DNA of 64,000 bases, from the NCBI RefSeq assembly GCF_001593955.1, contig NZ_LTAZ01000001.1, forward strand, positions 1 to 64,000, written 5' to 3'. A program made the position numbers and the translations under genes. Each line of letters begins with the position of its first letter. Position 1 is the first letter of the stretch. This DNA is from Halalkalicoccus paucihalophilus (GTDB taxonomy: Archaea; Halobacteriota; Halobacteria; Halobacteriales; Halalkalicoccaceae). Positions 17,836 through 26,590 of this stretch are shown here, piece after piece. The notes under the pieces were generated by a model. It saw nothing but the letters and a program-made list of their open reading frames with translations. It had not been told where the DNA came from and made no database searches.

Positions 17836-18576
17836 ATGAACGCCCAGACCGAGCCCGACCTCGACCACGGCGACCGCGAGCGCATCTACGCGTACCTGAA
17901 GGACCACGGCCCGACGGACTACGAGAGCGTCCAGGAGGCGACCTTCCCGCAGGACCCCGGCGGCTTTCGCCACCACGTCGCGATCCTGAAGCGAAACGGA
18001 CTGGTAGAGGAGGCGCTGGGTGGCGGGCTGCAGGTCGTCCCCGAACTCGAGGGCGAGGAGGAGGAGTTCACCCGCGACGGGGTCGAGTTCCACGTCCGAC
18101 CCGCCCGACAGGCCGATCTTTCGGGGATCCTCGGCGTGCTCCGACAGGTCGCCGAGAAGCGCACCTACATCGTCGCCGAGACGGTCGCCCAGGAACTCGA
18201 CCACGAGCGCGAACTCCTCCGGCAGAACGACGTCGAGTCCCGCGTCTTCTTCGTCGCGACGGTCAACGACGAGGTCGTCGGCTGGACGCACCTCCAGTCG
18301 CCGGAGATCGAAAAGCTCTCACACACCGCGGAACTCACGACGGGCGTCCTCGAGGAGTATCGCGGCCACGGCCTCGGCGGCCACCTGCTCGAACGCGGTC
18401 TGGAATGGGCCGGTTCGCAGGGCTACGAGCGGGTCTATCAGAGCATCCCCTCGACGAACGAGGGAGCCGTCGAGTTCCTCGAGGATCACAACTGGGAGGT
18501 CGAGGCCGTCCGGGAGGGCCACTACAAGATCGACGGCGAGTACGTCGACGAGGTGATGATGGCGGTCTCGCTATAG
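17836..18576 (+). CDS. GNAT acetyltransferase with N-terminal winged helix
   Basis: The 246-residue protein from ATG 17836 has an N-terminal winged-helix domain (DRERIYAYLKDHGPTDYESV, GFRHHVAILKRNGLVEEAL, about residues 10-65). It is followed by a GNAT domain: VEFHVRPARQADLSGILGV, VATVNDEVVGWTHL, and the acetyl-CoA loop LTTGVLEEYRGHGLGGHLLE. It may be an acetyltransferase with DNA or RNA targeting. The stop codon shares the six-base palindrome CTATAG with the stop codon of the convergent monooxygenase gene. Confidence 0.85.
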   Translation: MNAQTEPDLDHGDRERIYAYLKDHGPTDYESVQEATFPQDPGGFRHHVAILKRNGLVEEALGGGLQVVPELEGEEEEFTRDGVEFHVRPARQADLSGILGVLRQVAEKRTYIVAETVAQELDHERELLRQNDVESRVFFVATVNDEVVGWTHLQSPEIEKLSHTAELTTGVLEEYRGHGLGGHLLERGLEWAGSQGYERVYQSIPSTNEGAVEFLEDHNWEVEAVREGHYKIDGEYVDEVMMAVSL

Positions 18577-19956
18577 CTCACCCAGCCCCATCGCCGAGAG
18601 CGCCTCGCGCTTGCCGGGGTGATCGTCCGGAAGTCCCGAGCGACCGGTCATGGTCTCGCGCAAGGTGTTCCCTTCGTACGTCTCGCGAACCAGCCCGCGT
18701 GCTCGCAGCTCGGGCACCACGAGGTCGACGAAATCACGCAGGCTGTTCGGCCTGATCACCTCCTTGACGTTGAACCCGTCGACGCCGATCTCGCGAAACC
18801 AGTACTCGAAAGTGTCGGCGATCTCCTCTGGAGTACCGACGACCACGGGCGAGGTCGTCCCGAGCCCGGCGAACTGCGCCATCTCCCGCACCGTCCACTC
18901 GCGATCGGGGTCGCTCTTCGTGAAGGCGTTCACGGCACCCTGAATCGCCTCGGTCTCGATATGTTCGAGCTTCCGGTCGGGGTCGAGTTCCGAGAGGTCC
19001 ATATCCATGAACCCGCTGAGTAGCGCGAGGGTCGCCTCGACGTCGATGGTCTCTTTGTAGCTCTCGTGTTTGGCCTCGGCGATTTCCCGAGTTTCGCCGA
19101 CGATCGGGACGATCCCCATGTAGAAGTCGAGCGAATCGGGGTCCCGACCGCACTCGGCGGCTCGCTCGCGCATGTCGGTCATGTACTTTGTGACTCCTTC
19201 CTCGGTGGGCTGGCTCGTGAAGACGGCCTCGGCGTTCCGCGCGGCGAACGCCCGGCCCCGCTCGGAGGAACCGGCCTGATAGATCACCGGTGTCCGCTGG
19301 GGCGAGGGTTCGCAACCGTGAGGGCCCGGCACGTCGAAATACTCGCCCTCGAAGCCGATCTCTCTCACTTTTTCGGGGTCGGTGTAGACGCCGGCCTCAC
19401 GGTCCTTCACGACCGCGTCGTCGTCCCAACTGCCCTCCCAGAGGCGGTAACAGACCTGCATGAACTCCGCCGCGCGGTCGTAGCGCTCGTCGTGATCCAT
19501 GCGCCCGTCGAGTCCGAGATTTCGGGCGGCACTTTCGAGGTACGAGGTGACGACGTTGAACGCGACCCGGCCGTCGGTGAGGTGATCGAGCGTCGAGAAC
19601 TCGCGGGCGAGCTGGTAGGGGTGGGTGTAGGTCGTCGAGCGCGTGATGGCAAATCCGAGGTGGTCGGTCACCTCGGCCATCGCGGGGACCAGCGCTTGCG
19701 GGTGGTTCGAGGGCGTCTGGACCGCTCGCTCGATGGCCGTTTCACGATCCGCGTCGTAGACGTCGTAGATCCCCCGCACATCGGCGAAGAAGATCGCGTC
19801 GAACCCGCCGCGTTCCGCGGTGCGTGCGACCTCGGTCCAGTATTCTCTGTCCATATAGCGGTGGGATTGATCGCCCGGATACCGCCATGACCCGGCGCTG
19901 ACGTGTTCGACCGAGTTCATCGTAAAGAGGTTGAGCCCCATTCGCTCCGCTGTCAT
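18571..19956 (-). CDS. FMN-dependent monooxygenase, NtaA/SnaA/DszA type
   Basis: The 461-residue protein has the luciferase-like TIM-barrel pattern of the NtaA/SnaA/DszA group: N-terminal LNLFTMNSVEHVSAGSWRYP, then FDAIFFADVRGIYDVY, HPYQLAREFSTLDHLTDGRVAFN, VIYQAGSSERGRAFAARNAEAVF, and PVVVGTPEEIADTFEYWF. These enzymes use FMNH2 from a partner reductase to oxidise organic sulfur, nitrogen or aromatic compounds. No flavin reductase or transporter lies next to it, so the substrate is not predictable. It converges on the GNAT gene. Confidence 0.88.
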   Translation of the reverse strand: MTAERMGLNLFTMNSVEHVSAGSWRYPGDQSHRYMDREYWTEVARTAERGGFDAIFFADVRGIYDVYDADRETAIERAVQTPSNHPQALVPAMAEVTDHLGFAITRSTTYTHPYQLAREFSTLDHLTDGRVAFNVVTSYLESAARNLGLDGRMDHDERYDRAAEFMQVCYRLWEGSWDDDAVVKDREAGVYTDPEKVREIGFEGEYFDVPGPHGCEPSPQRTPVIYQAGSSERGRAFAARNAEAVFTSQPTEEGVTKYMTDMRERAAECGRDPDSLDFYMGIVPIVGETREIAEAKHESYKETIDVEATLALLSGFMDMDLSELDPDRKLEHIETEAIQGAVNAFTKSDPDREWTVREMAQFAGLGTTSPVVVGTPEEIADTFEYWFREIGVDGFNVKEVIRPNSLRDFVDLVVPELRARGLVRETYEGNTLRETMTGRSGLPDDHPGKREALSAMGLGEL

Positions 19957-20062
19957 ACCGGGAAGTCGGACGCCCCAGCCAAAAGCCGCCTGATAGCGGC
20001 GAGGAAATCAGCATGGAGATATCGGGCGCTGTGAGACCCTTGCTGGGAAAACGGAGTGGATC

Positions 20063-20141
20063 GGCGCGGCGGAGCCGCGCCGGCTTTTCGGGGGAGATTT
20101 TTGCTCCGAGTGGGTCGCGAAGCGACCCCGAGGAGTAAAAA
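20063..20141. terminator. Two perfect hairpins and T-tracts between minus-strand genes
   Basis: The gap holds GGCGCGGC-GGA-GCCGCGCC (20063-20081) and GGGTCGC-GAA-GCGACCC (20112-20128). The second is extended by imperfect arms and flanked by TTTTT at 20098-20102 and AAAAA at 20137-20141. On the minus strand the A-tract reads as TTTTT seven bases after the ATP-grasp gene stop, which suits an archaeal T-tract terminator. The hairpins may be part of it or a repeat element. Confidence 0.4.
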
Positions 20142-20147
20142 GGTCCC

Positions 20148-21425
20148 TCAGCAGGAACAATAATACTCGATTCCGCCGAACTCGGTGCGGATCACGTCGT
20201 AGGTCGGCCCCGGGTCGGAGGGGAAGTAGACGCCGGTTGCGAGATCGTCGCTCTCCTCGAAGGCGCCCGAAATCAGCGCGGTCCACTGCGCTTCGCTCAT
20301 CACGTCGCCGAAGCTCTCGTCGGTCGCGAGCAGTTCGAGGTAGTCGGGTAGGTAGACCCAGCGCGCGTCCGTAACCTCGGTGGATTCGGATTCCACGCCC
20401 GTCGCCTGCGCGTAGGCGGCCATCGGGAGGTTCGCGCCGGCCACCACGGGAAGGCCGATCCACTTCCACGGGCGGGTATTGATGTCGAGCAAGACGTACT
20501 CCTTTCGTTCGCGGTCGTAGACGAACTCGGATTCGCTGATTCCGTAGTAACCCGTCTCCAAGAGCACTGAGAGGGCGCGTTCCTCGATCTCGGGGCGCTC
20601 GACGCGCTCGACAACACACGAGGTGCCGAACGCCCTCGGAAACCTGACTAGGGGGTTGCCGAGGAAGGTGAGGGGTTCGCCAGTCGGGGGAGCGTAGGAG
20701 GCGAGCGAGCAGTCCTCGCCCTCGGCGATCGGGACTTTCTCCTGGGCCATGATGCGGATATCGGCCTCGCGGGCCGTTTCAATTACGTCGGCGTACTCGT
20801 TTCCACTACCCACCTCGATGACGTTCGTCCCTACCGCCTCCTCGAACTCGCGCTTGCGCGCGGGCTTGATCACGAACGGGAACTCCAGCTCGTCGAGGAC
20901 GTCCTCGGGGTCGAGAGGCGTGCCGAGCGCGTGAGCGGCGTCGGGCGACCCCTCGCCGATTCCCGCGATCCGGTAGGTCTCGGGATACGGGACGCCGAGG
21001 TCGTCGGCGATGCCGTAGAGCGACTCCTTATCGAGGACCCGGTCGACCACGCCCTTCTCGGCGAAGGGCAACCGGACGCCCTCGGGGGCGGCGTCGGCGA
21101 AGGCGTGGACCCACTCGTCCATGCAGCCGAAGGCGACCGGCTCACCCTCAACGGCCCGGGCGATCGCCTCCATGTCCTCGCAAAAGCCGTCAAGGTCGTC
21201 GAGCGGGTACGTCACTTCGCCGGCGACGGTCACCGCGTCGGACGAGGGGGCGACCCCGTCGCCGTTGCGGTCGACGGCGATCACGGGCACGTCGTGGGCG
21301 GCGAGCGCACGGGCGACGCCCAATCCCGTGATGTGAGCGTTACAGACGATCGCGGGCGGGCGATCGAACTCCCGTTCGTCTACCTGATCGAGGAGATCGT
21401 CGTGGTCGAGGAATCGAGTTGCCAT
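20148..21425 (-). CDS. ATP-grasp carboxylate-amine ligase
   Basis: The 425-residue protein has an N-terminal Rossmann-like part (PPAIVCNAHITGLGVARALAA, VPVIAVDRNGDG) and an ATP-grasp region with FPFVIKPARKREFEEAVG and a metal-binding ending LLDINTRPWKWIGL. Such enzymes couple ATP to formation of an amide or ester from a carboxylate; the acceptor is unknown. I start at ATG 21425 (MATRFLDHDDLLDQVD), because the longer frame adds 56 Ser/Arg-rich residues across a promoter. The C-terminal end has CSC as its last residues (YYCSC), which is unusual for a haloarchaeal protein. Confidence 0.85.
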   Translation of the reverse strand: MATRFLDHDDLLDQVDEREFDRPPAIVCNAHITGLGVARALAAHDVPVIAVDRNGDGVAPSSDAVTVAGEVTYPLDDLDGFCEDMEAIARAVEGEPVAFGCMDEWVHAFADAAPEGVRLPFAEKGVVDRVLDKESLYGIADDLGVPYPETYRIAGIGEGSPDAAHALGTPLDPEDVLDELEFPFVIKPARKREFEEAVGTNVIEVGSGNEYADVIETAREADIRIMAQEKVPIAEGEDCSLASYAPPTGEPLTFLGNPLVRFPRAFGTSCVVERVERPEIEERALSVLLETGYYGISESEFVYDRERKEYVLLDINTRPWKWIGLPVVAGANLPMAAYAQATGVESESTEVTDARWVYLPDYLELLATDESFGDVMSEAQWTALISGAFEESDDLATGVYFPSDPGPTYDVIRTEFGGIEYYCSC

Positions 21426-21504
21426 ACCGACGGATCGACCCGTCGGAGCAAAAACCGACCGATGGGACGACCGGCTCCGGCCGAGTGTACGGTGCAGAAG
21501 AGCA

Positions 21505-21519
21505 TACAGATATATAAAA
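21505..21519. promoter_or_regulatory. Symmetric AT-rich TATA element between divergent genes
   Basis: The sequence AGATATATAAAATT in an otherwise GC-rich 183-base gap can be read as a TATA box on either strand. On the minus strand it would direct the ATP-grasp gene with a leader of roughly 55 bases. On the plus strand it would direct the antiporter with a leader of roughly 70 bases. Which is used cannot be told from sequence. Confidence 0.4.
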
Positions 21520-21608
21520 TTCCCCGCGATTCGTTCACTTCGAGATGGCTGGTTCGAAGGAGGAGACGGTTGTGGGTGCGAAAGCGTTAACACCTAGCTT
21601 GGCAACTG

Positions 21609-23213
21609 ATGGGTATGCCAACAGAGTTCGGGGCACTATCGCTCGCACCGCCGCTGGTCGCGATCGTACTGGCGATCGTCACCCGGCGGGCGCTGCTGTC
21701 GCTGTTCATCGGGGTGTGGTCGGGGGGGATCATCTACTCGGGGAGTCTGGGCATCGTCCAGACGTTCGATTGGATCGTGAGCGCGATCGGCGAAGACGTC
21801 TTTCACGCCCAGATCATCGTCTTCGTCTCGCTTTTGGGGGCGGGGATCGCGCTGATCTGGCGGATGGGCGGGTCGCTCGCGGTCGCGAACTACGCGACCA
21901 GCCGGCTCGATTCACACCGGAAGGTCGGGCTCGCGACGTGGATATTGGGGATGATCTGGTTCTTCGACGACTACGCCAACACCGCGATCGTCGGCTCCTC
22001 GATGAAGGACATCGCCGACGAGATGAACATGTCCCGCGAGAAACTCGCCTACCTGCTCGATTCGACGGCCGCACCGGTCGCGACCTTCGGCATCTCGAGT
22101 TGGGTCGCCTATCAGATCAGCATGATCCAGACGGGATACGACGCCGCGGGGATCAGCGACGTCGCGCCCTCCGCGTTTCTCACCTTTGTCCGAAGCATAC
22201 CCTACAACCTCTACTGTCTGTTCGCGATCGTTATGGTCGGAATCATCGTTCTCATGCGCCGGGACTTCGGCGAGATGCTCGATGCGGAACACCGCGCCCA
22301 GAGCACGGGGAAGGTGAACCGCGACGGCGCACAGCCCCTCCAGAGCATGAAGGACGATCTGGGCGACGTGGAAACCGACTCGCCGATGGTTCGGTTCTTC
22401 ACGATCCCGATCCTCGCGCTGGTGTCAGTCGTCGTCGTCGGCGTGGTCTGGAGCGGCTACTCGCCCGGGGCATCGGCCATTGACATGGCCGAGAGCGCGG
22501 ACTTCATGGGCGCGCTCGTCTGGGGTTCCTTTGCGATGGCGGCGACCGCGCTCGTGCTCTCGCTGGTCTACGACATCCTCTCGCTCGACGAGGGGATGGA
22601 GACGGTGCTCGATGGGTTCGGTATCATGTTACACGCGATCGCCATCCTCGTGTTGGCGTGGTCGATCGGAGCGGTCGCCGGGGCGCTCGAAACCGGCGCG
22701 TACGTGACCGAGATCGCCGCGGGATTCATCACGCCGGCGCTGCTGCCGATCGTGATCCTCGTCGCGGGGGCCTTCATCTCGTTTTCGATCGGCACCTCGT
22801 GGGGGACGATGGCACTGGTCACCCCGGTGGCGATCCCGCTGGCGTGGGAGGTCTCGGGGGGCTCCTCGGAGATGCTCGCGGTCGCGACCGGCGCGGTCTT
22901 CTCGGGGGCGATTTTCGGCGATCACTGCTCGCCGATCTCCGATACCACCGTCCTCTCGTCGACGTTCGCCGGGGCGGACCACATCGACCACGTCCGCACG
23001 CAGATCTACTACGCGCTGACCGTCGCCGCCGTCGCGACGGTCGGCTACCTGCTCTACGGGCTGACCGGCCTGCCCCAGATCGTTCTGATTCCCGTCGGGA
23101 TCGCGCTCCTCGTCGCGGTCGTCTACGCGCTCTCGGAACTCGACGCGCGCCGGAAGGGGCTTTCGGCGACGCCGTTCGTCCGGCGCGAGCGCGACTCGCC
23201 CGCCGACGACTGA
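21609..23213 (+). CDS. Na+/H+ antiporter, NhaC family
   Basis: The 534-residue protein has about 12 hydrophobic spans with NhaC-family wording: GALSLAPPLVAIVLAIVTRR, VVWSGGIIYSG-like first loop, FFDDYANTAIVGSSMKDIAD (two Asp next to an Asn, the likely ion site), STAAPVATFGISSW, SIGTSWGTMALVTPVAIPLA and FGDHCSPISDTTVLSS. It exports Na+ for protons, or possibly exchanges an amino acid, since the family is broad. A second ATG at 21615 gives a two-residue shorter start. The C-terminal tail is short and charged. Confidence 0.9.
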   Translation: MGMPTEFGALSLAPPLVAIVLAIVTRRALLSLFIGVWSGGIIYSGSLGIVQTFDWIVSAIGEDVFHAQIIVFVSLLGAGIALIWRMGGSLAVANYATSRLDSHRKVGLATWILGMIWFFDDYANTAIVGSSMKDIADEMNMSREKLAYLLDSTAAPVATFGISSWVAYQISMIQTGYDAAGISDVAPSAFLTFVRSIPYNLYCLFAIVMVGIIVLMRRDFGEMLDAEHRAQSTGKVNRDGAQPLQSMKDDLGDVETDSPMVRFFTIPILALVSVVVVGVVWSGYSPGASAIDMAESADFMGALVWGSFAMAATALVLSLVYDILSLDEGMETVLDGFGIMLHAIAILVLAWSIGAVAGALETGAYVTEIAAGFITPALLPIVILVAGAFISFSIGTSWGTMALVTPVAIPLAWEVSGGSSEMLAVATGAVFSGAIFGDHCSPISDTTVLSSTFAGADHIDHVRTQIYYALTVAAVATVGYLLYGLTGLPQIVLIPVGIALLVAVVYALSELDARRKGLSATPFVRRERDSPADD

Positions 23214-23257
23214 GCGCCCACCGAAAGGCAGTTGCCCCGGTCGGCGATACCTGAACC

Positions 23258-24451
23258 ATGCTCACGCTCGCGCTCGCCGGCAAACCGAACGCCGGGAAAT
23301 CCACCTTCTACAGCGCCGCGACCCGCGCCGACGTCGACATGGCGAACTACCCCTTCACCACGATCGATCCCAACAGGGGAGTGAGCTACGTCCGTACGGA
23401 GTGTCCCTGTCTCGCCCGCGAGGAACGCTGTGGCAACGAACACTGCCGCGAGGGGAAGCGGTACGTCCCCGTCGAGTTGATCGACGTCGCCGGACTGGTC
23501 CCGGGCGCCCACGAGGGACGCGGGCTGGGCAACCAGTTCCTGGACGCGCTGACCGACGCCGACGCTATCATCACCGTCGTCGACGCCTCCGGGGGAACCA
23601 ACGCCGAGGGCGAGCCCGTCGATATCGGTACGTACGATCCTGTCGAGGAGATCGACTTCGTCGAGGAGGAGATGGACCGCTGGCTCGCGGGGATCGTCGA
23701 GCGCAACTGGGAGGGCGTCGAGCGCCAGTCCCGATCGCCGGGCTTCGACATCGACGAGGCGATCACCGACGTGCTGACCGGGTTCGGGACGAGCGAGGCA
23801 GACGTCGCGATCGTTCTCAGAGAACTCGACTATCCCGAGAACCCACGGGAGTGGACCGACGAGGACAGGGAGGAGCTCGCCCGGCGGGTGCGCGCGCGGA
23901 CCAAACCCATCCTCGTCGCCGCGAACAAGGCCGACATCGCACCCGCGGAGAACCTGGAGCGCCTGCGGGACGTGGGCGAGGAGGCGGGCCGTCACGTGGT
24001 CCCCACTACTGCGGAGGGTGAACTCGCCCTGCGGAAGGGTGCGGAGGCGGGACTGATCGAATACGATCCGGGTGACCCGGACTTCGAGGTCCTCGGCGAT
24101 CTCAGCGGCGCCCAGCGGGGGAAACTGGATGAATTACGCGAGACGATGATCGAATACGGCGGGACAGGGGTGCAGAAGGCGCTCGACGGCGCGGTCTACG
24201 ACCTGCTCGATCGCTTTACGGCCTACCCGGTCCAGAACGAGACGAAGTGGACCGATGGGCAGGGTAACGTGCTTCCCGACGCCTTCTTGCTCCCCGCGGG
24301 ATCGACGCCGAAGGATCTGGCCTACGCGGTCCACTCGGACATCGGCGAGGGCTACCTCCACGCCGTCGACGCGCGCTCGGACCGCCGGATCGGGGAGGGT
24401 CACGAGCTCTCGGAGGGTGACGTGATCAAGATCGTCAGCACGGCGAACTGA
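23258..24451 (+). CDS. ychF: YchF/OLA1-type P-loop NTPase (archaeal)
   Basis: The 397-residue protein starts with G1 (AGKPNAGKST), has G3-like LIDVAGLVPGAHEGRGLGN, a G4-like NKAD, and ends with a TGS domain (FLLPAGSTPKDLAYAVHSDIG, VIKIVSTAN). An inserted segment near residues 48-64 has four Cys (CPC-x7-C-x4-C), usual in archaeal members and a possible metal or redox site. The family binds the ribosome and often prefers ATP to GTP. It stands alone, 44 bases downstream of the antiporter. Confidence 0.93.
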   Translation: MLTLALAGKPNAGKSTFYSAATRADVDMANYPFTTIDPNRGVSYVRTECPCLAREERCGNEHCREGKRYVPVELIDVAGLVPGAHEGRGLGNQFLDALTDADAIITVVDASGGTNAEGEPVDIGTYDPVEEIDFVEEEMDRWLAGIVERNWEGVERQSRSPGFDIDEAITDVLTGFGTSEADVAIVLRELDYPENPREWTDEDREELARRVRARTKPILVAANKADIAPAENLERLRDVGEEAGRHVVPTTAEGELALRKGAEAGLIEYDPGDPDFEVLGDLSGAQRGKLDELRETMIEYGGTGVQKALDGAVYDLLDRFTAYPVQNETKWTDGQGNVLPDAFLLPAGSTPKDLAYAVHSDIGEGYLHAVDARSDRRIGEGHELSEGDVIKIVSTAN

Positions 24452-24492
24452 GCGAGCAGAACCGTTAGTAGCGTTCGGTCGAAGGTCGGGTC

Positions 24493-24708
24493 ATGAGCGA
24501 GGACGCAAGCGACGGGAGCAATGACGACGAAACGGGCGGCGGTCTCGGCGGCGTGCTCCTGATGATCGGGTTTCTGGATGTGCTGTTGTTCGGGGTCGCG
24601 CTGTACGCGTTCTCGCTTGGCGCGCCGATCGTGGGAGCAGGGATCCTCGCGCTGGCACTCCTGCTCACTGGGATCGATCTCCTCCTCTACCGGCGTGGCT
24701 CGTTCTAA
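24493..24708 (+). CDS. Small two-span membrane protein
   Basis: The 71-residue protein begins with an acidic leader (MSEDASDGSNDDETGG) and has two hydrophobic helices (GVLLMIGFLDVLLFGVALYAF and PIVGAGILALALLLTGIDLLLY, trimmed). The final YRRGSF is a positive-inside tail. Acidic haloarchaeal leader and spans argue for a real membrane protein of unknown function. Confidence 0.7.
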   Translation: MSEDASDGSNDDETGGGLGGVLLMIGFLDVLLFGVALYAFSLGAPIVGAGILALALLLTGIDLLLYRRGSF

Positions 24709-24740
24709 GGGTATATCCCCGCCGACGCCGAGTATCCACC

Positions 24741-25289
24741 ATGACCGACCGCGTGACGGTATCGCTCGACCCCGAGTCGCGTGCCGCCCTCGACACGCTG
24801 CTCGCCAAAACCGGCGAGGGCCAGAGCGCGGTGATGCGTCGCGCGCTGACGTTTTACGCCGCGAACCTCGAAGCCGCCGAGACGGACGTGAGCGCCGACC
24901 TCCAGCAGTACCACCGCCTGCTCTCGACGGGCGAACACGTCCTGCTGGACGTGGACTTCCTGCATTGCTTTCTCGATCACGTCTACCGCGAGGGCGAGCC
25001 CGACCCGGAGTTCCGGGCCGCCGCGGACCGGGTCGCGGACTTTCACGCCGCCGAGTACGCGGATCGGTTTTCCGATCTCGGCGAGATCCTCGAATGGCTC
25101 TCGCTGTGTGGCTTCCTGACCGTCCGCGGGGTCGAAAACGGGGCGTACCACGTCGTCTTCCCCTCCGAGCCGGCCAAGGAGTTCATGCTTCGGTTCCTCG
25201 TGCGCTCGACGGCAGACCTGCCCTTCGAGGTCGATATCGAGGACGGGGTCGCAAAGGCGCTGCTTACTCAAGGCGATTCGGACGGGTGA
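24741..25289 (+). CDS. Ribbon-helix-helix (CopG-like) transcriptional regulator
   Basis: The 182-residue protein starts with a clear RHH domain: strand TDRVTVSLDPES, helices RAALDTLLAKTG and QSAVMRRALTFYAANLE. The remaining 135 residues are an acidic, mostly helical domain (VLLDVDFLHCFLDHVYREGEP, EILEWLSLCGFLTVRG), which could sense a ligand or metal; it has two Cys and several His. The gene is followed by a perfect inverted repeat and then the NRAMP-like/hyu operon, so it is the obvious candidate regulator of that operon. Confidence 0.85.
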   Translation: MTDRVTVSLDPESRAALDTLLAKTGEGQSAVMRRALTFYAANLEAAETDVSADLQQYHRLLSTGEHVLLDVDFLHCFLDHVYREGEPDPEFRAAADRVADFHAAEYADRFSDLGEILEWLSLCGFLTVRGVENGAYHVVFPSEPAKEFMLRFLVRSTADLPFEVDIEDGVAKALLTQGDSDG

Positions 25290-25293
25290 GCGA

Positions 25294-25321
25294 TTCATAC
25301 GCGTGATGAGGCGCGTATGAA
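25294..25321. promoter_or_regulatory. Perfect 10-bp inverted repeat, candidate operator
   Basis: TTCATACGCG (25294-25303) and CGCGTATGAA (25312-25321) are exact inverted copies with an 8-base spacer. The element begins 5 bases after the RHH gene stop and lies 64 bases ahead of the transporter ATG. Arm spacing of 18 bases suits an RHH tetramer. A terminator hairpin for the RHH gene is the alternative, but no T-tract follows. Confidence 0.55.
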
Positions 25322-25384
25322 CCGATCTCAACAAGGTTGATACCGCAGGAAGGGTTCGTGAGTTCATAGCATGGGAGAGAACGC

Positions 25385-26590
25385 ATGGCACTGATGGACC
25401 GGCTGAGAGCGATCGGGCCGGGGGCGATCGTCGCGGCGGCGTTCGTCGGCCCCGGCACCGTAACGACTGCGAGCGTCATCGGCGCGGAGTACGCCTACGT
25501 ACTCGTCTGGACGATCGTCTTCTCGATCGTCGCGACGATCGTCCTCCAGGAGATGAGCGCCCGGCTGGGACTCGTCTCGCGGGCGGGGCTGGGCGAGGCG
25601 CTCAGAGGGGAGTTCGACAACCCCGCCGCGAAGACCGCGAGCGTCGTCCTCGTCGTGAGCGCGATCGGGATCGGCACCGCGGCCTTTCAAACGGGTAACA
25701 TCGTCGGCGGCGCGGCCGGGCTGGCGACGATCACCGGGATCGGGGCGAACGTCTGGGGGCCGTTGATCGGGCTGGTCGCGGCCGGACTCCTCTGGACGGG
25801 AAACTACAAGCTGATCGAGCGGACCTTCGTCGCGCTGGTGATCGTCATGGGGCTGGCGTTCGTCGCGAACGCGATCATGGTCCGGCCCGACCTGGGTGCG
25901 CTGGGTCGCGGGTTCGTTCCCGTCGTCCCCGAGGGCTCGGCCTACCTGATCGCCGGGCTGATCGGTACCACGGTCGTGGGCTACAACCTCTTCTTGCACG
26001 CGAGCACGGTTCAAGAACGCTGGGACGGACCCGACGGCCTCACTGAGTGTCGAATCGACACGATCGCCTCGGTGATCTTCGGCGGCGCGATCACCCTTTC
26101 CATAGTCATTACCGCCGCCGCGGTCTTCCCCGCCGGCACCCAGATCGGCGACGTCGGCGAGATGGCCAACCAGCTCGAACCCGTCTTCGGCGGCTTTGCG
26201 CTCACCTTCTTCGCGATCGGCCTCTTCGCCGCTGGCTTTACGAGCGCCATGAGCGCGCCGCTTGCGGGCGCGTACGCCACCGCCGGGGCGCTCGGCTGGG
26301 ACGTGAACCTGAAATCCACGCGATTTCGCGCGATCTGGCTGACTATTCTCGGGACCGGCACGGTCTTCTCGGGACTGGGCTACGATCCCGTGCAGGTGAT
26401 CGTCTTCGCGCAGGTCGCGAACGGGATCCTGCTCCCGGTTCTGGCAGTGTTCCTGATCTACGCGATGAACAACGACGGCCTGCTCGGCGAGCACACGAAC
26501 TCCACCCTACAGAACGTACTGGGGGCGATCGTGACGCTCGTCGTGATCGGTATCGGGTTGCGAACGATCTACGACGTACTGTTGCTATGA
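25385..26590 (+). CDS. NRAMP-fold transporter lacking the metal-binding motif
   Basis: The 401-residue protein has 11 or so membrane spans and clear NRAMP wording (GPGAIVAAAFVGPGTVTTAS, VLQEMSARLGLVSRAGLGEA, IGTTVVGYNLFLHAS). The metal-binding DPGN of span 1 is replaced by GPGT, so the metal-ligand Asp and Asn are Gly and Thr. The MPH of span 6 is replaced by VGY, so the ligand Met is Val. It is therefore unlikely to carry Mn2+ or Fe2+. It overlaps hyuA by four bases and heads an operon for a hydantoinase/oxoprolinase, so its cargo may be the substrate of those enzymes. The ATG at 25385 has a GGGAGAG site before it. Confidence 0.87.
   Translation: MALMDRLRAIGPGAIVAAAFVGPGTVTTASVIGAEYAYVLVWTIVFSIVATIVLQEMSARLGLVSRAGLGEALRGEFDNPAAKTASVVLVVSAIGIGTAAFQTGNIVGGAAGLATITGIGANVWGPLIGLVAAGLLWTGNYKLIERTFVALVIVMGLAFVANAIMVRPDLGALGRGFVPVVPEGSAYLIAGLIGTTVVGYNLFLHASTVQERWDGPDGLTECRIDTIASVIFGGAITLSIVITAAAVFPAGTQIGDVGEMANQLEPVFGGFALTFFAIGLFAAGFTSAMSAPLAGAYATAGALGWDVNLKSTRFRAIWLTILGTGTVFSGLGYDPVQVIVFAQVANGILLPVLAVFLIYAMNNDGLLGEHTNSTLQNVLGAIVTLVVIGIGLRTIYDVLLL

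Noticed and set aside
26047..26586. Upstream extension of hyuA
   Set aside because: Lies inside the NRAMP-like gene in another frame with Arg-rich composition; the ATG at 26587 overlaps the stop in the usual way.
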